A DNA stretch of 24,575 bases, from assembly GCF_004359215.1 (NCBI RefSeq), contig NC_090625.1:1348589-1373163 (forward strand), written 5' to 3'. How positions within the stretch are numbered: the first letter of the stretch is position 1; every line of letters begins with the position of its first letter. Positions 9,767 to 18,875 of the stretch are shown here, piece by piece. The position numbers and the translations under genes were made by a program. The notes beneath the pieces were generated by a model, which was given only the letters and a program-made list of their open reading frames with translations, was not told the origin of the DNA and did not search any database. This DNA is from Bremia lactucae. Lineage: Eukaryota; Oomycota; Peronosporomycetes; Peronosporales; Peronosporaceae.

Positions 9767-9866
9767 NNNNNNNNNNNNNNNNNNNNNNNNNNNNNNNNNN
9801 NNNNNNNNNNNNNNNNNNNNNNNNNNNNNNNNNNNNNNNNNNNNNNNNNNNNNNNNNNNNNNNNNN
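9767..9866. other. Assembly gap of exactly 100 N
   Basis: A run of 100 N, the conventional placeholder for a gap of unknown length. Both flanks are retrotransposon sequence: the Gypsy tail on the left, the first bases of a Copia-B internal region on the right. The true distance and content are unknown. Confidence 0.95.
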
Positions 9867-10144
9867 CGGGGCTTGGGCTCATAACCTAAAGAAAAGGTCA
9901 ATAGCTTGAGTGGTTGAATGCAAAATGCAAAGTAAATATATTAAGGTCCTTAGTTCACAAACCTATTGCTACCTCTAAGCCAATCATTACTTCTAGCCAA
10001 TCATAGTTCATAGAACCTTCTAGTAGCTTGTGACGTCATCTACTGACGCCATCTACTGATGTCACACTATGACGTCATTACCGCTATATATACTGGTACA
10101 TACTGGTAGTCTCTTGGTCAGGTGGAGCCGCTTCCTTGCCAACA
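9867..10144 (-). mobile_element. Copia-B fragment 1: 5' LTR, primer-binding site and first internal bases
   Basis: On the minus strand, the LTR occupies 10144-9887 (258 bp, TGTTGGCAAGG...TTTCTTTA), followed by the primer-binding site at 9886-9871, and the gap then cuts the internal region. It interrupts Copia-C pol: the uninterrupted Copia-C copy reads straight through this point at 22651/22652. The flank at 10145 begins ACGCG, a candidate 5-bp target duplication whose partner would lie in the gap. Confidence 0.85.
10013..10077 (-). promoter_or_regulatory. Copia-B LTR stress-type enhancer block, copy 1 (partly mutated)
   Basis: CRE-type octamers start at 10031, 10044, 10057 and 10070, exactly 13 bp apart: TGACGTCA, TGACGCCA (mutated), TGATGTCA and TGACGTCA. 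The adjacent heat-shock element at 10013-10025 has lost its third unit (GTA instead of GAA). Factor binding is inferred. Confidence 0.6.
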
Positions 10145-10955
10145 ACGCGCACCCAGAATTTGACTTGGGTCGTAAATGGCATACTCGTACTGAGTCGCTG
10201 AAAAAGGTCGCTGTAATTCCGCGTCCCAAGCGACATGTGGCTGACTATCGACGGTCGACACTTGAAGAAATGTCAGCGTCTGCTACAGTTCTGAACAATG
10301 AGAAGATATATGAACCAGCCAACGTCGTGTATTCAGTGGGAGAAATGCCGACAACATTCAAGTCGGCGATGGAATCCAGCAACGAGAAAGAGTGAAAAGC
10401 CGCGTGCGACTCCGCGTTAGAGTCGGTTTACAAGAACAAGACATGGGAAGTTATGCCTCTGCCTTTGGGACGCAAAGCAAATGAATGCAGATGAGTGTTT
10501 CGAGTGAAAGTAAATCAAGATGAGATTATCGAGCGTTACAAGGCGCGGCTCGTGGCCAAAGGAATCTCGCAAAAGTATGGAGTCGACTACGAGGAGACGT
10601 TTGCGCCAGTGGCGAAGTTAACTTCGATACGTGTTGTGCTGAGTCTGGCTGCCAAGTACGGTTTGATGCTGCACTAAATAGACGTGACGTTCTTAACGGG
10701 ATTCTGGATGAAGAAATATACATGCAGTAACCCGAAGGATTTGTCAGCGTGGACAAACCGGACCATGTGTGCAGGCTCAAGCGGTCGCTTTATGGTCTTA
10801 AACAGTCGCCACGCATATGAAAACACACCATCGACAATTCTTGATCAAGATGAATTTCAACAAATGTGAGTCCGATCACTGCGTCTACATCAAGCGCACA
10901 AACGGTGACATGATTATTGTCGTGTTTTACGTAAACGATCTTATCATCGCAAGCA
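10145..10955 (+). repeat. Direct repeat of Copia-C RT region (partner 22652-23480)
   Basis: The two stretches are nearly identical, including three shared nonsense codons. Differences seen: a 12-bp tandem duplication in the right copy near 22920, a 7-bp deletion in the left copy near 10689 and a few single-base changes. Identity stops at AAGCA (10955 / 23480). Confidence 0.85.
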
Positions 10956-11936
10956 GTGAAGACTCGCTGTTAGTATCAACGGAGCGTGCACTGAGCGATC
11001 GATTGAGATGACTGATCTTGGTGAACTTAAGTATTTTTCGGCATGGAAATTGGACAAGATCGAGTATCCGGTCAAGTCACTATTCGGCAGACTAAGTTTT
11101 TTTAGTCAGTGTTGAACAAGATCGGCATGCAAGATAGCAGCCTGTGAAGACGCCTCAAGTTTCAGATCTTAAGTTGACGAAGAACATGTGTGAGGGTGGT
11201 TGCAAGCATGAAGATACGATGAAAAATGTGCCGTACCGAAGTTGTGCTGGTGGCATTATGTACTTGATGGTTGCTACGCGTCCGGACCTTGGTGCTGCTG
11301 TAGAAGTTTTAAGCCAGTTTGTTGCTGACCCATGTCCAACACATTGGTAAGCTCTCAAGCGTGTACTGCGATACCTCAATGCGACGCCAACGAACGGACT
11401 TGAGTTTTCGCAAAGCGGTTCAACAAGGTTTAGTTGATTATTCCGATGCAGACTGGCACAAGTGGCTATGTCTATACGATGAATAGCGGATGCAACAGTT
11501 GGCGAAGAAGAAGCAAAGGACTGTAGCGCTCTCTTCAACGGAAGCTGAATACATGGCGCTATCAGAGGCCACGAAAAAAACAGTTTAGCTTAAAGTTTCT
11601 CTGTAAACTTAGTGTGATGACTATGGATGAATCAGTCAAGATATTCGAGGACACTCGAGGCTCGATCGTATTGGCCATGAATTTGGAGTTTCGCAAGCGC
11701 ACAAAACATATCGACATCCGTCACCACTGTGTGCAAGAAAAGGTTAAGACGGTCAAGTAAAATCTCGATTACTCTTCGACGCAAGATATGCTGGCCGACA
11801 TAATGACAATGCCAATTGTCGCCGCACAATTCAAGTATCTGCGCACCAAGCTTGGGATAGAGGGTGTCGCCGCCGTCGAGTCGAGTAAAAGTAATGCAGA
11901 TAAACACCTCGAGCGGCTAAGTTGCGCTCAAGTTGC
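10145..11936 (+). pseudogene. Copia-C copy 1: pol 3' half (RT and RNase H), broken
   Basis: Begins just upstream of RT (AHPEFDLGRKWHTR). RT motifs: YKARLVAKG...[16 protein letters not shown] (about 10535-10617), a catalytic YVNDL box at 10928-10942 where Copia elements normally have YVDD, and a TRPDLGAAV segment (about 11278-11304). RNase H: YSDADW (about 11438-11455) followed by a deletion, then SSTEAEYMAL (about 11533-11562). Stops at 10393, 10675, 10728 and 11348 and a 7-bp deletion near 10689 (relative to 23209) make it dead. It is a near-duplicate of 22652-23480 on its left and of 19787-20713 (inverted) on its right, sharing their stops. Confidence 0.85.
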
Positions 11937-12151
11937 TGTTGACAAGGATGCGCCTCGAAGTGCGCAACACTAACCGGTATGTACCAATTGATCATCGACA
12001 TCGCGCGACAGCGATCATCAACATGCGACAGCACAACAGATGGTTTCGCAAAGTTCGATGATCTACTTTGAGATGGGCAAATGATCATATTCAAGATGGC
12101 GTCTCCACGTGCTAGAAGGAATGTAGCGGTAAGTAAATCCAGTAGACTATC
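11008..12151 (+). repeat. Inverted repeat arm (partner 19570-20713)
   Basis: 1144 bp from the middle of Copia-C RT into its LTR; coordinates of paired bases sum to about 31721. Identity is very high, and stops and deletions are shared. The left arm ends where the Copia-A insertion begins; the right arm ends at the gag junction at 20713. Confidence 0.85.
11937..12151 (+). repeat. Copia-C LTR, left part, interrupted by Copia-A
   Basis: Starts TGTTGACAAGGATGCG and is cut at 12151 by Copia-A; it resumes at 16766-16867, for a total of about 317 bp. The inverted copy at 19488-19786 runs uninterrupted across the same point (around 19569/19570), which proves the insertion. Confidence 0.8.
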
Positions 12152-12421
12152 TGTTTAAGGGTACCGAGCACTGGAAGAGAGAAGGAGGCTTGAAGAACAC
12201 GAGAGAAGTCTGCACTTGAAAGGTGAAGACGACTTGTGAAGGAGAAGGAATATTTGGAAGTGATTGATTTATTGGGGCTTACACTTTTACTTCTCGAAAC
12301 CACTCATTTCTACATACTGCATCTAACTATACTATAATATAAGTAGATGCTATGTTTAACCGCGGTTCGGATTGGACCGGTTTGGGTTGTGTACATTACC
12401 TGAAACCCATAACCCTCAATA
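12152..12421 (-). repeat. Copia-A 3' LTR (270 bp)
   Basis: Identical to 16496-16765 except near the fifth base (TGTTTAAGG versus TGTTAAAGG on the plus strand). On the minus strand it starts TATTGAGG and ends TTTAAACA. It contains a TATA-rich segment (TTATATTATAG on the minus strand) and a possible AATAAA signal at 12273-12268, consistent with U3-R-U5 order. Confidence 0.93.
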
Positions 12422-12434
12422 CGCCCCCTCAATG
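12422..12434 (-). other. Copia-A polypurine tract
   Basis: On the minus strand ATTGAGGGGGCG lies between the pol stop codon (12437-12435) and the 3' LTR. The G-run is the expected RNase H-resistant primer for plus-strand DNA synthesis. Confidence 0.7.
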
Positions 12435-15155
12435 CTAACACGCGTGTATGCCAAGCGCTGTCGTTAATTCCTTGTGACGCGGTCCTGGCAGTCCTTTCGT
12501 CATGATATCCGCCAACATCTTCGAAGTCTCGCAGTATTCCAACTTGACATCACCACGCTTTACTTCATCACGAATGTGGTGATACTTGATGTCAATATGT
12601 TTCGCACGACCATGGTTTACCGGATTCTTCGTCATCTTGATACACGACTGGTTGTCTTCCATGATCTTAAGCACCGGTTCAGACTTGTTTGCTGCCGCGT
12701 CTAGGATTTCGCGCAGTAGGCGATGCACCCACTTGCCTTCTTGAATCGCTAAACTTAGCGCGATATATTCGGCTTCACTTGTTGACAGCGACACACTTGA
12801 TTGTTTCTTGCTCCCCCAGCTTACAGGAGCGCCCATGAGAATAAACGCGTATCCTGAAGTCGACTTGCGGTCTGCATGATCACCGGCCCAGTCTGCATCC
12901 GAGTAGCCGCAAAAATCCACATTGTTGCCAGGCTTAAAGCAGATTCCATGCGACTTGGTTCCTTGCAAGTATCGAAGGATGCGCTTCACCGCCATCCAAT
13001 GCTCGACTTGTGGGTTTTCCATAAAACGCGACACGTAACCCACGGCGAAGGCAATGTCTGGTCGTGTCGCGGTCATCAAGTGCATTAAAGCACCCACTGC
13101 TTCACGAAACGGAACGTTGATTTTAGTTGCTGCGTTGCTTGACGTTAGTCGAGAGCTGATGTCCATTGGGCTGATGACAGCTTTGCAGTCACTCATGCCG
13201 AAACGCTTAAGAACATCGTCCACGTAGCGTCGCTGGCACATCGTCACGCTTCCGTCATTGTTGTCTACCAGCTCGATGCCCAGGACAAAAGCGCACTTGC
13301 CACTATCAGTCATCTCAAAACGTGACTTTAAGTCTTTCTTGGTGTGCGCAATCATTTCAATTGAACTCCCAGTCACCAGTACATCATCAACATAGACCAA
13401 CAATAGCACGCACTCTCCGTTTGCAATCTTGAGATAAAGGCACGGATCAAAATCGGAGACTTGAAATCCGATGGAGCAAACAAACTCATGAAAAGTGTCA
13501 TTCCATACCCGTGAAGCTTGTTTTAGCCCGTAGATTGCTTTCACCAGTTCAAAGCAATCAAAATCTTTATTGACGTCGACGCCTTCTGGGACCGCACAGA
13601 ATACTCTTTCCTTCATCTCTCCATACAGAAAAGCTGTCACCACGTCCAGTTGGTCCAGTGTCCAGTCGAAGTACTTTGTGAGTGCAATCACCATGCGCAG
13701 CGTCACGTACTTGACTACTGGTGAAAACGTCTCCGTGTAGTCGATGCCATACTTTTGCTTGAAACCCTTGGCAACGAGACGTGCCTTGTATTTATCGATG
13801 TTTCCGTCAGCCTTGCGCTTGATCTTGAATACCCACTTGGTTCCAATGGTGTGCTGCCCAGCTGGCAGTTTCGTTGCTCGAAATACGCTACGGAGTTTCA
13901 TTGAGTCTAGCTCCGCACAGATCGCCTTACGCCAGTGTACTCGATCTGGCCCATTAATCGCGTCTTCAAACGTTGTTGGTTCGGATAAATCAGCGCCCTC
14001 AACTGCATTCACGCTTGCTTGCCAAAAGCCGTGGTGGGTGTCGTCATCATCATCCATATCATTGTCCTTTTGCTCTTCGTCCCGGTTAGCTCGAACATTC
14101 GAACGTCGTTTTTGGTGGCGCAACTCGAAGTCATCCGGCGCACTTGCTTCTTCTAACCCGGCTCCGCGGCAAGCTGGTCGTTTAAACACTTGTTCTTGGC
14201 TGTTTGAACGGTTCTTGCGCTTGCCTGTTTGCTTGAACTCCGTGGTGGCAGGTTCACTACTGATGCTCATCGTGTCAAAATCCAATAAGGCATCATCAAC
14301 AACATCTTGTAGAGGCGTCTGTGCGAACCCAAACGTCGATTCGTCGAACGTGACATCGCGAGATATCACCACCTGATCCGTTTCAATGTCGTAAATGCGG
14401 TATGCCTTTGATGCTTCTTCGTACCCCATAAACAGTCCTTCACGGGACTTCGGATCCCATTTCGATCTCTTTTCTTTTGGAGTCAGCACGAACGCACGGC
14501 AGCCAAAAACTCGCATGTGTTTGACACTTGGTCGAGATCCGTTGATGATCTCGAACGGAGTCTGATCTTGGTACTTGGGCGATGGCAGTCGATTCTTGAT
14601 GTATATTGCTGTCATTGCTGCCTCAGCCCAGAAACACTTGTCTAATTTTGCGTAGTGGAGCATGCTGCGGCCAATCGTTACGATAGTCCGGATTGCCCGT
14701 TCTGCCGTGCCATTCGTCTGGTGCGCATACGGAACAGTGACTTGCTGCTCGATTCCTTGATCATCGTAAAATGCCTTGATCGAAGTTGTCGCGAATTCTC
14801 GTGCACCATCATGTCGAACGAACTTGACCTTGAAGTCAAACTGCGTCTGCACCGCATTGATGTATCTTTTGATACACTCTTCACTATCGGACTTGGCGCG
14901 CAGACCGAAGCCCTTCATGCATCCGCTGCTTTCATCGACGATTAGTAGCAAGTACTTGCTTCCACCCAGCGATTCAACTTCCATGGGTCCGCAAGTGTCG
15001 ATGTGTAGAAGCTCGAACGGGTCGTAGTGCTGCTTGTTCAGGTTACTTGGAAACGGTCGCTGTACCATTTTTCCTTCTTGACACCCGTGGCATATGCTAG
15101 ATCTGCTTGCCTTTTCTGGCATTTTAGCATCCTTGATCATCCCTTTGGAAACCAT
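12435..15155 (-). CDS. pol: Copia-A Pol: integrase, reverse transcriptase, RNase H
   Basis: An open frame of 906 residues. The integrase zinc finger is completed by CHGC at 22-25. The integrase core has D53 (HIDTCGPM), D116 (RHDGAREF) and E152 (NGTAER), giving exact D-D-35-E spacing. A variable acidic linker follows (about 290-390). The RT core has D504 (LDVVTAFL) and the YVDD box at 588-591. RNase H has YSDADW at 751-756, TSEAEYIAL at 792-800, MEDNQS at 832-837 and a C-terminal [11 protein letters not shown] segment. All catalytic residues are present. The first Met is probably not a real start: the frame joins the upstream Gag-protease frame after loss of one base in the run at 15155-15158. 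The frame ends TAG, directly before the polypurine tract. Confidence 0.9.
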   Translation of the reverse strand: MVSKGMIKDAKMPEKASRSSICHGCQEGKMVQRPFPSNLNKQHYDPFELLHIDTCGPMEVESLGGSKYLLLIVDESSGCMKGFGLRAKSDSEECIKRYINAVQTQFDFKVKFVRHDGAREFATTSIKAFYDDQGIEQQVTVPYAHQTNGTAERAIRTIVTIGRSMLHYAKLDKCFWAEAAMTAIYIKNRLPSPKYQDQTPFEIINGSRPSVKHMRVFGCRAFVLTPKEKRSKWDPKSREGLFMGYEEASKAYRIYDIETDQVVISRDVTFDESTFGFAQTPLQDVVDDALLDFDTMSISSEPATTEFKQTGKRKNRSNSQEQVFKRPACRGAGLEEASAPDDFELRHQKRRSNVRANRDEEQKDNDMDDDDDTHHGFWQASVNAVEGADLSEPTTFEDAINGPDRVHWRKAICAELDSMKLRSVFRATKLPAGQHTIGTKWVFKIKRKADGNIDKYKARLVAKGFKQKYGIDYTETFSPVVKYVTLRMVIALTKYFDWTLDQLDVVTAFLYGEMKERVFCAVPEGVDVNKDFDCFELVKAIYGLKQASRVWNDTFHEFVCSIGFQVSDFDPCLYLKIANGECVLLLVYVDDVLVTGSSIEMIAHTKKDLKSRFEMTDSGKCAFVLGIELVDNNDGSVTMCQRRYVDDVLKRFGMSDCKAVISPMDISSRLTSSNAATKINVPFREAVGALMHLMTATRPDIAFAVGYVSRFMENPQVEHWMAVKRILRYLQGTKSHGICFKPGNNVDFCGYSDADWAGDHADRKSTSGYAFILMGAPVSWGSKKQSSVSLSTSEAEYIALSLAIQEGKWVHRLLREILDAAANKSEPVLKIMEDNQSCIKMTKNPVNHGRAKHIDIKYHHIRDEVKRGDVKLEYCETSKMLADIMTKGLPGPRHKELTTALGIHAC

Positions 15156-16476
15156 TTTGCACAGACATCAAACGGTGCGTGGCCCATGCGTGCATGAAGA
15201 TCTTCGACTCTTGACCTTGATGTAGTATTTACCGATCGGTGAGATGTGCGAAGCCAATAGAGTCCATCCGCAAGATCTGCCATCGCCACTACTTGCTCAG
15301 GGTCTTCACGCGAGATCTCCATTTTGGCACCATCAAACACCACTTGAAACTTGCCGCTCTTGTTGATTTGCGGAATTGATAGTAGGTTCTTGTTCATATC
15401 TGGGACGAAAAGCGCGTTTTTGATCTCGACTTCACGTTCTTCACCGTTAGGCAGTAGTACCTTTTCGATGATAGTCCCGATGCCTTTGATAGCGGCTTTG
15501 TTTCCATCTGCGACCAGAACTTCACCTTCATTGTGTTCGTCCAGAACTTCGAACTTGGATTTTTCGTAGCAGATGTGATGCATAGCACCGCTATCAATCG
15601 CCCACATCCCGGACATGTTCTTGGTCGTTGAAAGTCCGCATTTCATTGACACAGCAAACGCCACACGATCGTAGTTACCGTTGCTGTTGCCACTGTAGCC
15701 TTGCCACTGAACTTGATTCGCTCCGCGTCCACGATTATTGCCGCCGCGTCGAGCTCCCCGATTGTCTTCCTTCTGCTTGGTCCAGCACTTCTCCACAGTG
15801 TGCCCCAATTTTCCGCAGAATGTACACTGACGAAACTCGCGTTCGGTACTGAAAGCCTTGGTTGTTTCTTCAGTCTTCACCGATGTCGTCTTGTTTCCTT
15901 GTCTCTTGATGTGCTCATTTGTCAGCACTTTCACGACGTCCCGCGATCGCAATTCCGCGCTGCTCATCTCCAAGTTGAGAACGACGTTCTCGTAACTCTT
16001 GGGGAGGCTGCGCAACAAGCAAATCGCCACGTCCTCGTCCTCCATCTTGGCGCCGATGCTCTTGAGCTTTGCGCTGATGTTGAGGACTTCATTGCAATGA
16101 TGAAGTACATTGCCGCCTTCCGCCATCTCCATGCTGAAGAGCTGTCGCTTCAAGAAGATCCGTCCCGCCTTCTGCGATCCGCCGTAGAGGGTCTTCAGCT
16201 TTGCCCACGCAACCCATGCTTCTTCGCAGTCATCAACCACGTGATGGTAATCCGCGCTTATGTACAGCAACATCAAGCCGAAGGCGATATTGCTCGCCTT
16301 GACATATTCGTCCATGGCGCGAGGATCGGCCAAGGTTGGAGTAGTCTCCCGGTTGACCACATGCCAAGTCGACTTGGTCAGGAACACGCCACGCATGTAG
16401 CGGCTCCACGTCGCATAGTTGTCGCCATCGAATTTGTCGATGGAGATCTTGGTGGCGGATCTTGAGCAGAGGACAT
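15137..16476 (-). pseudogene. gag: Copia-A Gag, protease and integrase N-terminus (two frameshifts)
   Basis: The likely original start is the ATG at 16476-16474, four bases after the primer-binding site, but that frame is lost after about eight codons: one base seems missing in the C/G run near 16457, after which the [15 protein letters not shown] segment appears in another frame. From 16396 the frame is open for 419 residues: Gag helices, a CX2CX4HX4C knuckle at 191-204, a basic RG-rich tail, the protease motif AIDSGA with catalytic D268, and the pre-integrase zinc-finger half (H401, H406). It then ends at 15137 in a frame one base off from pol. The second break splits the HHCC finger. Both breaks lie in homopolymer runs, so sequencing or consensus error is a real alternative to mutation. 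Confidence 0.88.
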
Positions 16477-16479
16477 CGT

Positions 16480-16495
16480 GCTTGGGCTCATAACC
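16480..16495 (-). other. Copia-A primer-binding site (initiator tRNA-Met anticodon arm)
   Basis: On the minus strand GGTTATGAGCCCAAGC follows the LTR end directly. Its complement contains GGGCUCAUAACC, the anticodon loop and stem of eukaryotic initiator tRNA-Met, not a tRNA 3' end. This is the half-tRNA priming arrangement known for Drosophila copia. Confidence 0.8.
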
Positions 16496-16765
16496 TGTTA
16501 AAGGGTACCGAGCACTGGAAGAGAGAAGGAGGCTTGAAGAACACGAGAGAAGTCTGCACTTGAAAGGTGAAGACGACTTGTGAAGGAGAAGGAATATTTG
16601 GAAGTGATTGATTTATTGGGGCTTACACTTTTACTTCTCGAAACCACTCATTTCTACATACTGCATCTAACTATACTATAATATAAGTAGATGCTATGTT
16701 TAACCGCGGTTCGGATTGGACCGGTTTGGGTTGTGTACATTACCTGAAACCCATAACCCTCAATA
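16496..16765 (-). repeat. Copia-A 5' LTR (270 bp)
   Basis: One difference from the 3' LTR at 12152-12421. On the minus strand it starts TATTGAGG and ends CTTTAACA, followed by the primer-binding site. Termini are set by where the two LTR copies stop matching their different flanks. Confidence 0.93.
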
Positions 16766-16867
16766 ATACCAACTAGACTTGGAGATAGCAAACCGTTGGA
16801 GAACTAAGGACCAAAACTACATATACTTGACACTTGGCCACCTGTCCACACTTAACCGAATACAACA
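16766..16867 (+). repeat. Copia-C LTR, right part
   Basis: Continues the LTR begun at 11937-12151 after the Copia-A insertion: CTAGACTTGGAGATAGC corresponds to the inverted copy around 19550-19568. It ends AATACAACA and is followed by a primer-binding site, so this LTR acts as the 5' LTR of the gag to its right while also being the 3' LTR of the pol to its left. Confidence 0.75.
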
Positions 16868-16883
16868 AGTTATGAGACCAAGC
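16868..16883 (+). other. Copia-C primer-binding site (degenerate)
   Basis: AGTTATGAGACCAAGC, two changes from the intact form in Copia-A and Copia-B. It directly follows the LTR end. Confidence 0.7.
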
Positions 16884-16928
16884 CCAGCCTTCGCAGCATA
16901 CCACACCACAAAAAATGCCTCCATTATC

Positions 16929-17830
16929 ATGGAAACATCTACGCCAATCGTAACAAAAATTTGACGGCCCACTCAGACATCTGCAAGTTCATGAACAGAC
17001 GGAACTGGCCGAGACCCACGTCAGCGAAGAGAATAGACAAAGCAGACGCAATGCACGAATCCGTTGCACCACGAACTTGACGAAGGCCCAAAAGGCGTTG
17101 GAATAATCAGTATCACGATGAAAGACTCGACTGCCGCTGGCACGAAAGTAAAATCCTGCGCATGATGCCTCGCAAAACTAAAAGGACACTCCGACAAGAG
17201 AATCCTCGCAAACAAGCGCAGGCATCGAAATGCAGCTTCAAACAAAGATCGAGAACGTGATGGTTCCTAAAAAAAACATCAACAAGCTCAAGACACAAGC
17301 GGATAAATACGTCGTCGATGACATGGAGACTTCCTTATCATGCGTCTAGGAATCATGACTCGCAGCAGTCATATAACGCGTGAACCACGCGCGAATAGGT
17401 CGACTTGGCAGCTTGTAGTCCCGAACCTACCGAAGAGATGAAAAGCAAGGAAAGGCCAGCGACGAGCGGCCATGGTCAAGCGTTCACGATAAAGGAAGCT
17501 AAGCGCAAAGAACGGTTGGTGAAGAAGACTGGTTGTGCCATAATTGCAACAAACAAGGACACTAGTTCTTGGATTGCCATTCACGAGTCCGAATGACGCT
17601 GAGCGATATCGGTTGCAGCGTGCAAACGTCGCACAGATTGAAGATTCTGGCGACTATCTTATCTCGACTGGCGGTAGCAGCGATTATGCCAAGTCCGATG
17701 ATGATTGACTGGTCGACTTGGGGGCGACGCGCATATGACAAGTTCCAAGAAATTAATGCGGAACTACGATGTCTTCGGTTCAATCGACGTTCATCTCTCA
17801 GACGACGATATTTTCCAAGCTATCGCCAGC
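16929..17830 (+). pseudogene. Copia-C gag copy 1, heavily decayed then nearly identical to copy 2
   Basis: Starts ATGGAAACATCTACGCC, matching the Gag N-terminus of the related Copia-B (MDTSTP). Up to about 17467 it is strongly diverged from the second copy (20740-21122), with many stops. From 17468 to 17830 it matches 21123-21478 with only about two differences. The zinc knuckle reads C-H-N-C-N-K-Q-G-H-stop (TAG 17563-17565), where the family has Trp. It ends at a single N. Confidence 0.7.
17468..17830 (+). repeat. Near-identical direct repeat (partner 21123-21478)
   Basis: About 355 bp with two substitutions noticed, including a shared TAG in the zinc knuckle and a shared TGA in the protease region. 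The left flank of the pair is only roughly similar, so identity rises abruptly. Confidence 0.85.
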
Positions 17831-17831
17831 N
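17831..17831. other. Single ambiguous base at a repeat junction
   Basis: An isolated N lies exactly where plus-strand Copia-C gag stops and minus-strand Copia-B gag begins. The sequence right of it is the exact complement of the last bases of the window. Confidence 0.9.
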
Positions 17832-18563
17832 ATTCTCGCGAATCCTCGCTGGACACTTGGCGATCCAATGCCCTTGTTCACCGCAGTAGTGACAGGCACC
17901 AGTCTTCTGCACCTGTCGTCCCTTGCGCTTACCATTGTCGCTTGTCATAAACGCTTGGCCGTGCGCAGTTCCCTCAGCACCGCCACCTTGTTCCTTGCGC
18001 TTCAAGTCTTCATGTAGGAGCCGAGACGTCACTAGTTCCCACGTCAGCGTGTCGGAACGGGATTCCAACGCTGTGATCAGGAATTGGTACGACTCGCTTA
18101 GACTTCCCAGAAGCGTGATCACCAAGTCGTCCTCGCTGACCGGAGCACCCACTGCGTCGAGTTGCTCCGCCAGAGTCTTGAGCTTGTTAATGTGCTCCAG
18201 CACATCATCACCTTCATCCATCATGGTCGTGAAGAAACGACGACGAAGAAAGAGCTTGTTCGCAAGACTCTTCTTCTCAAAGTGGTCTTCCAACTTTGAC
18301 CATGCATTAAATGCACCACTCGCTGAGCGAACCAACGGCAGTTGCGAGTCTTCCATCGCAAGGCAGATGATCGCCATCGCTTTGCGGGACTTCCTCTTGA
18401 ACGTCGCTTGGTCCAATGGAGTCACGCATTGCTCGATCTTCACGTCTCCACAAACGACCTCCCACAGATCACGTTCCTCGAGCACCATCTGCATCTTGAA
18501 CTTCCACGCGTGGAATTTGGTTCCGTCGAACTTGTTGATGCGGCTTGGCGTGGAGGTGTCCAT
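17832..18563 (-). CDS. gag: Copia-B Gag, copy 2 (C-terminus cut at the N)
   Basis: Open for 244 codons from the ATG at 18563-18561. Gag forms the particle shell. Features: an N-terminal FDG...FHAWKFKMQ segment typical of Copia Gag, helical UBN2/Retrotran_gag-type core with KLFLRRRFFTTMM and INKLKTLAEQL, and a CX2CX4HX4C zinc knuckle (CHYCGEQGHWIAKC) near the end. No stop or frameshift occurs. The rest of gag-pol is missing because the sequence changes at 17831. The frame is also open upstream of this ATG into the primer-binding site and LTR. It is the inverted twin of 23844-24575. Confidence 0.85.
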
Positions 18564-18602
18564 GGCGAAGGCGTAGTCGGAGTCTTGGGCAGAGAATGCG
18601 GG

Positions 18603-18617
18603 GCTTGGGTCATAACC
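18603..18617 (-). other. Copia-B primer-binding site, copy 2 (one base lost)
   Basis: On the minus strand GGTTATGACCCAAGC; other copies read GGTTATGAGCCCAAGC. The single-base deletion would weaken primer pairing. Confidence 0.75.
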
Positions 18618-18875
18618 TAAAGAAAAGGTCAAAGGCTTGAGTGGTTGAGTGCAAAATGCAAAGTAAATATATTTTAAGGTCCTTAATTCGCAAACCTATT
18701 GCTACCTCTAAGCCAATCATTACTTCTAGCCAATCATAGTTCATAGAATCTTCTAGAAGCTTGTGACGTCATCTACTGACGTCATCTACTGATGTCACAC
18801 TATGACGTCATTACCGGTATATACTGGTACATACTGGTAGTCTCTTGGTCAGGTCGAGCCGCTTCCTTGCCAACA
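18618..18875 (-). repeat. Copia-B LTR, copy 2 (258 bp)
   Basis: Same length and termini as the copy at 9887-10144 (TGTTGGCAAGG...CTTTA on the minus strand). Its outer end is followed by CACAC (18876-18880), and then by the last 16 bp of a Copia-C LTR. CACAC also flanks the other Copia-B LTR ends at 19488-19492 and 23529-23533 (as GTGTG on the plus strand), so it is the 5-bp target duplication. Confidence 0.9.
18746..18810 (-). promoter_or_regulatory. Copia-B LTR stress-type enhancer block, copy 2
   Basis: Octamers start at 18764, 18777, 18790 and 18803, exactly 13 bp apart: TGACGTCA, TGACGTCA, TGATGTCA and TGACGTCA. The heat-shock element GAAnnTTCnnGAA at 18746-18758 is perfect. Two CCAAT boxes lie on the plus strand just left of it. 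bZIP and HSF binding is inferred from consensus only. Confidence 0.65.

Larger units (their letters stand above)
12152..16765 (-). mobile_element. Copia-A: complete, young Ty1/Copia retrotransposon
   Basis: 4614 bp on the minus strand: 5' LTR 16765-16496, primer-binding site 16495-16480, gag-pol 16476-12435, polypurine tract 12434-12422, 3' LTR 12421-12152. The order protease, integrase, RT, RNase H is the Copia order. The two LTRs differ by one base, so insertion was recent. Both motif content and length are complete; only two single-base losses break the reading frame (near 16457 and in the T run at 15155-15158). Flanks show no perfect 5-bp target duplication. Confidence 0.93.

Noticed and set aside
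10031..10077. Regular short repeats resembling a CRISPR or satellite
   Set aside because: Only four 13-bp units, located in the LTR promoter region and repeated in each LTR copy. There are no unique spacers, and the context is eukaryotic.
13744..14376. 210-codon plus-strand open frame
   Set aside because: Antisense shadow of Copia-A pol between integrase and RT. Low-complexity serine-rich translation without motifs.
15137..15158. Programmed -1 frameshift joining Copia-A gag and pol
   Set aside because: The site has an A run but no standard X XXY YYZ heptamer, and it falls inside the integrase zinc finger instead of between domains. A lost base is simpler.
15701..16465. 254-codon plus-strand open frame
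   Set aside because: Antisense shadow of Copia-A gag, which has the zinc knuckle and Gag segments on the minus strand.
16480..16495. tRNA-Met-like anticodon sequence (GGGCTCATAACC) as a tRNA gene
   Set aside because: No acceptor, D or T arms are present around it. It occurs only next to LTR ends, so it is a primer-binding site.
17923..18576. 217-codon plus-strand frame, repeated inverted at 23831-24484
   Set aside because: Antisense of Copia-B gag. Its duplication only reflects the inverted repeat, and the sense frame has the Gag motifs.
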